Part shown: positions 57,416 to 64,000 of the stretch, piece after piece | Layout of the letters: every line of letters starts with the position of its first letter | Numbering within the stretch: position 1 is the first letter of the stretch | Assembly: GCA_944474755.1 (NCBI GenBank) | Contig: OX104112.1 | Location: 53,394,774 to 53,458,773 of the forward strand | Length of the DNA stretch: 64,000 bases | Origin: Limnoperna fortunei | Lineage: Eukaryota; Mollusca; Bivalvia; Mytilida; Modiolidae | Direction: 5' to 3' | Program-made: the position numbers and the translations under genes | The notes under the pieces: generated by a model | Seen by the model: only the letters and a program-made list of their open reading frames with translations | Told to the model about the DNA's origin: nothing | Databases searched by the model: none

Positions 57416-58579
57416 CCGGTGATGGAGTGTCACGGGTGGCAATCTACCCGGAAGTTACAAAAGACGAGCATTTCGACATGTAATTACGAATCTTTTTCAA
57501 TAAAATTTAAGCGAAATAGTATTATACTTCGTCTTTCTTTTACCAAAATGATGTGGAAGCCTTTGCCTCCGACCTTCCGACTGGCTTCTCTTCTGTTTGC
57601 AGCATCTAAACTCAATGTGTCTAAGCCAAAAGAGAATTCACCTGTTTTTAAAGCTACATGTGAGAGCCACTTTATTTTTTTTCGCCTTGCAATTGAAAGG
57701 AAACGTTCAAATTATTATTTAAAATCATTACGAGGAAACTTTAAAATTCCGTCTTTTATTTCAAGAAATCAGATATCGTTTAATTTTCTGCGTGGAGTCA
57801 AACAATTACTAACGTGGCAAAGTTGTAGTTAAAACATTTTGTATATTAATGAGTAAACTTAACCTTAATCTAATTTCTATTTTTTAATAACTTCAAACAA
57901 CAAATAAATCAAAGACGACAGTACAGCATCAAGTAAATATGTCATAAATAGGTAAAAACGGCTACAGGGTAGTTTCAGGAACCCAAATAACAGATGATTA
58001 GTTTGTTGAGCGCTAAGCGCTTTGTCTGTTAAAGAACTTGTGCGTAGTAATGCCTTGTTGAAAAAAGCATCGGGTTGTGTTTGAGCCCAAATATTTCAAC
58101 AGTCATAAAAGAGTCAAGAACATATGTTGACAATATTCAATATTGAACGCTCATTTAATAAGAAATCCTATTATGAATTGCATTTTTTAAAATTCTATGA
58201 GACCATAAGCATGGTAAAAATTATGTGTAAGCCAACTGCAATGTCATATCAAGATTTTTCTATATACATCAACGACGTCACAATCAACCTAGAACAGTTT
58301 ATGACGGAAATGGTGTTGGCTATATGTATCGTAAATACCCTGGATGTATAGGTTATATAAGAATAGAAAAAAGTCACAACCACGCTTCCCCCCAACAGAT
58401 ATGCAACGTGAAAATGTTGCGGCCATATAGAAAATAAAATTTCATAAAATCACAGCTTCTTTAGATTATCATATCGGAGGACGGGGAGGATCTATTTGAT
58501 GTTTAGCAATGGCCTAGAATCCTATTGGAATAATTGCATGTAATAAATATTTGTGTATGTCATACCGCAAATAAATAAA
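57416..58579. other. Intergenic, nothing recognised
   Basis: Spans the rest of a 193-aa plus ORF (57251-57832) that runs through the hairpin and is probably spurious, plus a 75-aa ORF at 58124-58351. No motif. Confidence 0.35.
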
Positions 58580-59141
58580 TGATTCACCAATCTATTTCAT
58601 ATACAAAAATGAGGAGATTCAAACCCTGCATGACAAACTAATAAAAATTAACGAGTTTGAAAGTAGAATTGAAGAACAGGAACAGTATTCTAGACGCACA
58701 AGTCTAAGGTTTAATAATGTTCCTGCTCATCTAGACGCCGACGGTAATGTCATCCAACCCGTCAATACCGATCATTTGGTGCTTGACATATGCAATAAGA
58801 ACTTGCACCAAGAAATATCTATTGATGATATAGGGAGGAGTCATCCTATTGGTAAACCTAAAAATGGGAAAATATCAATAATTGTCCGATTTGTCAGCTA
58901 CCGAAAAAGACAAATGGTTTACAGTAACAAGCGCAAACTCAACGGAAATCCTCATAAAACTTTTATCACTGAAAATCTAACGAAAAAGCGCTTAGAAATC
59001 ATTAAACAATTAGCCGAAGTAAAATCCAACAATAAAATCCACACTTTTTGGACACACGATGGAACGATTTTAGTCAAAAGAACCATGTCTAGCAACAAAG
59101 TGAAAGTTCACAGTGAAACTGACTTGGTATCCTTTAATTAA
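58580..59141 (+). pseudogene. LINE ORF1 protein, 5'-truncated orphan
   Basis: One open frame from about 58580 to the stop at 59139-59141. It opens with a coiled-coil end (LHDKLIKINEFESRIEEQEQ), then YSRRTSLRFNNVP, a GRSHPIGK loop, FVSYRKRQMVY, and ENLTKKRLEIIKQLAEVKSN followed by TFWTHDGTILVKR. This is the coiled coil, RRM-like and C-terminal order of L1-type ORF1 proteins, which bind the element's RNA. No start codon and no matching ORF2 follow on this strand, so it is a fragment, although the frame is intact for about 187 codons. Confidence 0.75.
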
Positions 59142-59340
59142 GAAAAAGTGCGCAAATTGTTTCGAAGAATCAGTCACGAGCTGCTTCGCTCCCGTACTGA
59201 TCTCATTTGATTAAAACTGATTCTCAATTCTCATTTACTATAGAATTTTGTGTAGTTGCTATTATCATTATTATTACTATTTGAACCAGAATTATAACTT
59301 CTACCTTAGAGTTATCTCCTCCTCTGTATCTGTGTGGGTA

Positions 59341-59377
59341 CGTCGTAGGCTACCAATTGATGGTCTCTTATACGACG
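59341..59377 (-). promoter_or_regulatory. 3' UTR stem-loop of the LINE
   Basis: CGTCGTA at 59341 pairs with TACGACG at 59371-59377, with an inner ACCAATTGATGGT palindrome. LINE RTs of several clades recognise such 3' structures; that role is inferred. Confidence 0.5.
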
Positions 59378-59396
59378 GGTGCAAGGACGCATGTAT

Positions 59397-60161
59397 TTAG
59401 TCGCAATGACAGCAGGTGTGGATTGCTGTCTTGAAGGCTACCACTGTGCTTGAATTTACGACTTCGTTTGCTAGATTGTTCCACTCTATAGATGTTTTGA
59501 CAAAAAATGAGTGTTTGTAGGAGTCAGATCTTGCTTGTGGAACTATAACACTTCTGTTGTTCTGGCGTGATTGTCTTGTGATTATGTTTGATGTTTCACA
59601 ATTGGCATATGATGTTGGTCGGATCTGGCGTTTTCCTTGATGGAAGATGATGTAATCGGAAGCTGGTATAGCTGGTACCTGCCCCTCCACCACCTTGTAG
59701 AAGAAGACTAGTCGTTGTTGTTTACGTCTTTCTTCAAGTGGTTGGAGTTCAAGTTGTTTCATCATCTTGGCTAGGCTTCCTTCTTCCCTTGATTTATAGT
59801 CTTTGGTTATAAATCGGGCCCCTCGTCGTTGTATTCTTTCCAGCTGTTCGATATCTTTCTTTAAGTATGGGTCCCACACTATGGCGCCATTGTCCATAAT
59901 GGATCGGACTAAAGAGATGTTGGCGTTCTTTCGGCATTCTTTAGGGCAGTGTTGTAGGTTCCGCCGTAAGAATCCTAGTGTGGAGCTGGCATTCTTTGCT
60001 ATGTTATTTATATGTGTGTTCCATTTCAGGTCTTCCGATATTTGTAGTCCTAGGTATGGGTTGGTGTTTACTTGTTCTAGTATATGGTTGTCAAGTTGGT
60101 AAAAATGGTGTTTTTTCTGTTTTATTGAGAGAATGTAGAATTTTTTGGCATTGAAACGCAT
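59397..60161 (-). pseudogene. LINE RT thumb and C-terminal domain
   Basis: 254 codons. Begins MRFNAKKFYILSI (continuation of the palm after a frameshift), then NPYLGLQISEDLKWNTHIN, STLGFLRRNL, RRGARFITKDY, LEERRKQQRLVFFYKVV and the conserved C-terminal SFFVKTSIEWNNL block. Normally fused with the palm piece at 60091-60675; the overlap shows one frameshift near 60160. Confidence 0.85.
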
Positions 60162-60675
60162 GCCCCAGTCTGATGCCCATTTTTTCTAGATTTTTCAGGT
60201 CTTGTTGTAACATGTGATGATCTTTTATGTTGTTGATTTCTCTGTAGAGCAGGCAATCGTCAGCAAATAGTCTGACTTTGGATTTCATTGCATCTGGTAG
60301 GTCGTTAATATGGCAGAGAAATAGGATAGGCCCAAGTACAGTACCTTGTGGGACTCCTGAGTCTACGTTGAGTTCTTTGGAGAATGTTCCTTCGAGTGCT
60401 ACTCTCATTTTCCTGTGCATTAGGACGTTTTCCAGCCATTGTAGGATTGGTCCTCTGATACCATAACTGTCAAGTTTATGAAGGAGTTTTCTATGGGGTA
60501 CCGTGTCAAACGCTTTGGAGAAATCCAAGATGGCAATGTCGACTTGTTTGTTTTTTTCTTGTGACTTAAGTAGGTCGTCCATGGTAACTAGAAGCTGAGT
60601 TTCACAGGAGAATCCTGATCTGAATCCATGATTTAGTGATGTTGGTACGTTGTTTCTTTTTAGATGTTTCAACAT
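60091..60675 (-). pseudogene. LINE reverse transcriptase palm domain
   Basis: 194 codons with HGFRSGFSCETQLL, DIAILDFSKAFDTVPH, a GVPQGTVLGPILFLCHINDLP block and the FADD active site (VRLFADDCLLYR). All the Asp residues of the RT catalytic site are present. Frameshifts at both ends disconnect it from the rest. Confidence 0.88.
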
Positions 60676-60764
60676 GTGTTACAGATGATGTGTTCGAGCA
60701 ATTTGCATGGTACAGATGTTAGCGAGACAGGTCTATAATTCTCAGCTGCATGTTTATCCCCTTT

Positions 60765-61058
60765 TTATATATGCATGATATATTGGCGTTTCTCCAGTCT
60801 GATGGTAGGTAATGTGTCTACTGATTTTTGGTAGATTTTTGTGATGGCAGGTGCAATTTCATCGGCAATTTCCTTTAAGACTCTGTTTGCAATGTTGTCT
60901 GGTCCTGATGCTTTGGATGTTACCAGTGATTTTAGTAGGTCTGCTACTCCTTGTTTTCTAATGGTGAGTTTTGGTATGCTGTTCCTAACCTTTTGATTTG
61001 TGCTTGGCATTTTGTTCCTTTTGGTATATATTTTATCAACCACTGCTTGATGAATCAA
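60765..61058 (-). pseudogene. LINE reverse transcriptase fingers region, N-terminal fragment
   Basis: 97 codons with VTSKASGPDNIANRVLKEIADEIAP, then a frameshift near RLEKRQYIMHI where WRNANI-type sequence is expected. No endonuclease coding lies upstream; the element is 5'-truncated near 61060. Confidence 0.8.
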
Positions 61059-61352
61059 TCATTTATAAAGCTGCTTTTACAAAGATAAAATTATGTTATC
61101 TGACAACGTTCAATTAATTCTTTGCTTTATTTGATTTGTTCATTCATTTATCGTGATGGTCAATCTCGATGTTTTACATTCCCTGGATCCTTTTATCAAA
61201 TAAAAATCAAACATTGATTTAGCTCCCCCTTTGTGTATTGCAATAATAATTCGTGTTCCCAAACAATTTACAGGTTTAATTCAACTTTGTTACAAGTTAT
61301 AATGCACAATTATTATCATGTGATACGCAATTTGTTGTTTTCCTCAGATAAC

Positions 61353-61353
<1 letters not shown>

Positions 61354-61417
<64 letters not shown>

Positions 61418-61418
61418 C
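61354..61418. repeat. (ATTT)n microsatellite
   Basis: About 16 units, translating as a LFIY run in a spurious ORF. Confidence 0.97.
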
Positions 61419-61529
61419 TTTCACAATTCCTGTTTCACCACTTAATCTCGTTTCAAATTTTACCCTTACTTGAGTAATGGTCATACTAGGCTCAGAATTG
61501 TATGGAAAGCCATCGGGGTCAAAATTCGT

Positions 61530-61865
61530 AATGCTTCATTCATCATTATTCATCCTTCATTCATCATTTGTCATGCTTATTTCATTATTCTTCATCCTTC
61601 ATTCATCATTCGTCATGCTTACTTCATTATTCTTCATTCATCATTCTTTATCCTTCATTCATCATTCTTTATCCTTCATTCATCATTCGTCATGCTTAAT
61701 TCATTATTCTTCATCCTTCATTCATCATTCTTTATTCTTCATTCATCATTCGTCATGCTTAATTCGTTATCCTTCATCCATAATTCCTCTTTTGTCATTC
61801 TTAATTCATTATTGTTAATTCTATATTCTTAGTTCTATATTCTTTATTGTTAATTCTTTATTCTT
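61530..61865. repeat. ATTCATCATTCTTCATCCTT-type minisatellite
   Basis: Irregular tandem array built from ATTCATCATTC, TTCATCCTTC and GTCATGCTTA phrases, with higher-order units of about 20, 40 and 60 bp. It creates two overlapping plus ORFs of 113-120 aa (SFFILHSS / LFFIHHS repeats), which I regard as artefacts of the repeat. Confidence 0.9.
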
Positions 61866-64000
61866 TATTGTAAATTCGTTATCCCATTTTATAATTCTTA
61901 TTTTCACATTGTAACTACTAGGCATAATGATAAACTACTACACATAATGACAAACTACTACAAATAACCAAATACGAATGACGAAAAAAAAATCTCGCAC
62001 AGCATCCATGTGCATCCAAGCGTTTAATTGTCGTGCATCTGAATGTTTTATTCCCCAATCTCCAAGACGCATTTTTGTATTAAGATGGGGGAAGCCAATC
62101 GGATATCGATGGAAAGGGCAGACATTTTACTTACAAGGTATGTACTTTAATTTTATAAATCATTAAGACTATATCTTCAAATCTAATAAAATCATTCTTT
62201 GGAAACCGTGAAGGAATAGCTGTGGGAAGCCACAAGTTCTCAGACAGGACCCCCCTATTATCTTCTTGTAAGAAATCTTTTACAAGTCTTAAATTATATT
62301 TTTCTCTTTGTTTTATTCATTTCTAACGAAATAATAAAACTTTCCACTTAAAAACTATGTTTCTGACAGTCGTCCTGCATTTTTTCTTTTTTTCTTTTTT
62401 TTTTTTTTGGGGGGGGGTCCATAGAAATACCTTAGTAATACCCAAGAACACCCAAGAATACCTTATAAAACAACAAAATTGATATGAAAACAATATTTGT
62501 GAAAAAAAAATACATATTGCAAGATGTGAAATATTTTTTATGAGCAACTATATTATTTTAATATAGAAAAACTCTAAATTGTTGTCATGTAGACACATAC
62601 AGTTAAAATGGCAGATTATCAGTGTTTCGCAGTCTAAGACTGTTTAAAAGTTGTATTTTCTCTATTTATGGTAAAAGATTTTACAAAATAGTCAGCAAAG
62701 TATGCTACATTGTGTATGACATAAAATACTGTAACAAAGAAACACATTGTACATGTGGAAACATTTTATTTTTTGTATTATTTCAATCAAGACATCAATG
62801 GAGTGCAGCTGGTGATAATATGTTATATCTTTAATTATTTTGGGATTATTTTGTTTTAAAATCGCTATGTCTAATAAATATTCATTTTCAAATGAATTTT
62901 CATGTTTATTATATGTTGTTTAATAACTACCAAAAATGTTATTTTAACAAGTGTTTGGGTACACTCACAGTTTGGGTTTTGCACGAGCCATCATAAAGAT
63001 AATGAGATTGACCTATGGTACACACATATGGCACCTATTTAAAAAAAATTAATGGTTTTAATGTATATAACACAATTTGGTTGCGGGGAGGGGGGAAGGG
63101 TGTGTCAAAATATCTTTTTCATTATTTTTGCCTATACAAAATTCTTTTAAGCAAAAACGTTCTATTTTCAAGATTTTTACAAAAAGTAGCAGATGGCGTC
63201 CTGCATCCCCATAAGTCATATAGTTGTATAAAAAAAGAAAGGGATAACATACTAAAACATTGGATTAGGTATAGATGGGTCTTGCCATTGGTATACTAAG
63301 TAGGGTGACTGGGTCCTTTCTGCAGGTACGAGTGTCATGAACAAGCCATATATATTTGGTACTGTTGTTATTTTCCTTAGTTATCAATTAATATAAATAA
63401 ATTACATTTTCTTTAAGTGTTGTCATTGATTCACATACATGTATTAGCCATAAAGACCTTGCTGCCTGTCAGACACCTTCACATCTTTACATATTTTGTC
63501 CTAATGCTTCTTATTATCAGTCTGTACCAACTATTTGTGCAATATGAACTGCATGAGATAATAAAAAAGACAATAAATATGACATGGATTTTTAAGAAGA
63601 TATGTAATTAATCCATTAAAATCAATAAGTGTAAGAATAAATCAACATGCATCAGCAGCATGTACACTACACACACAATTCAGTTGTGGTCTTTTAGTTC
63701 CCTTCTCCACTTATTACACCAATGCCCTATAGTTCAGTCTTCTCATGCTGTTTGTCCTTTCCAAACTAATTGTGTTGGGGCTATAACTTTTTTTACCCCT
63801 TGAGGTAGGCTTTTGATATTTGGTATGTGGGTAAATATATCTAATATCAAGGCGATGCGTCACATACCATGGTTGATGACCTTTGACTTTGACGTTGGTG
63901 GGCCCACAGAGCTGGATGCCATCTCACTTACATTTATTACAGTATTGCAGGGTTACATAATAATGTAGTATGCACCGCAATGGAATTTTTAATGCTTTTC
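61866..64000. other. Unassigned region; one possible short exon
   Basis: 61978 to about 62140 encodes a Cys/Arg/Trp-rich stretch (MTKKKSRTASMCIQAFNC..., RWGKPIGYRWKGQTFYLQ) that ends at a good GGTATGT donor-like site, so it could be an exon, but I cannot name it. Other ORFs (60-94 aa) are unassigned. The last 220 bases, with GACCTTTGACTTTGACG, look like a dispersed bivalve repeat, but I cannot confirm this. Confidence 0.3.

Larger units (their letters stand above)
59300..61060 (-). mobile_element. 5'-truncated jockey/CR1-like LINE, minus strand
   Basis: RT-bearing LINE read on the minus strand, with no endonuclease part. The coding region is in three overlapping or adjacent frames (61058-60765, 60675-60091, 60161-59397). 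After the stop at 59397-59399 a 3' UTR with a stem-loop runs to about 59300. The sequence is only lightly mutated, so it is younger than the LINE at 34-38 kb. Confidence 0.85.

Noticed and set aside
57251..57832. 193-aa plus ORF
   Set aside because: Passes through a palindrome and has no recognisable domain; treated as chance.
61470..61832. Two overlapping ORFs of 113-120 aa
   Set aside because: Artefacts of the ATTCATC-type tandem repeat, which lacks stops in two frames.

Overview
The window looks like nuclear DNA of a mollusc, most likely a bivalve and probably a mussel. It is AT-rich (about two thirds A+T by eye) and gene-poor. It is packed with tRNA-derived SINEs, LINE fragments, MITE-like palindromes and simple repeats. 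Real exons have canonical GT..AG introns. The organism assignment rests on the repeat style and on two gene types typical of molluscs: a RING-less B-box/coiled-coil/beta-propeller protein and a secreted acetylcholine-binding-protein-like gene. No database search was possible.

Only two host genes are convincing. (1) A single-exon, minus-strand B-box protein of 564 residues lies at 13087-14781. Two broken paralogues sit on the same strand at 1709-2823 and 46899-48509. (2) A four-exon, plus-strand gene at 50392-55003 encodes a 226-residue secreted ligand-binding domain of the nicotinic receptor family. It stops exactly where the first transmembrane segment of a receptor would begin, so it is best read as an acetylcholine-binding protein (AChBP) homologue.

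Layout: 1-10.5 kb holds a near-identical >1.66 kb direct duplication (1-1664 and 8611-10276), the first B-box pseudogene, a ~165-bp tandem repeat and LINE debris. 12.6-14.8 kb has a perfect 77-bp inverted repeat followed by the intact B-box gene. 18.9-41.9 kb is a tandem segmental-duplication array of three diverged units with no conserved ORF. Unit 1 (18.93-27.38 kb) carries a SINE, a LINE tail and a complete but dead hAT transposon (24678-27289). Unit 2 (27.38-31.73 kb) gives the empty site for the hAT and the SINE and has an internal deletion. Unit 3 (38.19-41.86 kb) carries a retrozyme-like insertion with two hammerhead ribozymes. Between units 2 and 3 lie nested direct repeats and a decayed LINE (34.3-37.9 kb). 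42-50 kb has a SINE, a 48-bp minisatellite, a Penelope-like RT scrap and the third B-box copy. 50.4-55 kb is the AChBP-like gene. 58.6-61.1 kb has an orphan LINE ORF1 and an opposite-strand LINE with nearly complete RT. 61.3-64 kb is simple repeats and unassigned sequence.

The best candidates for follow-up are the AChBP-like gene (shortened, hydrophilic Cys-loop; no membrane domain) and the 382-bp-period hammerhead element at 40304-40853. The many duplications allow empty-site dating of several insertions, but the most recent ones could also be assembly or haplotype artefacts.
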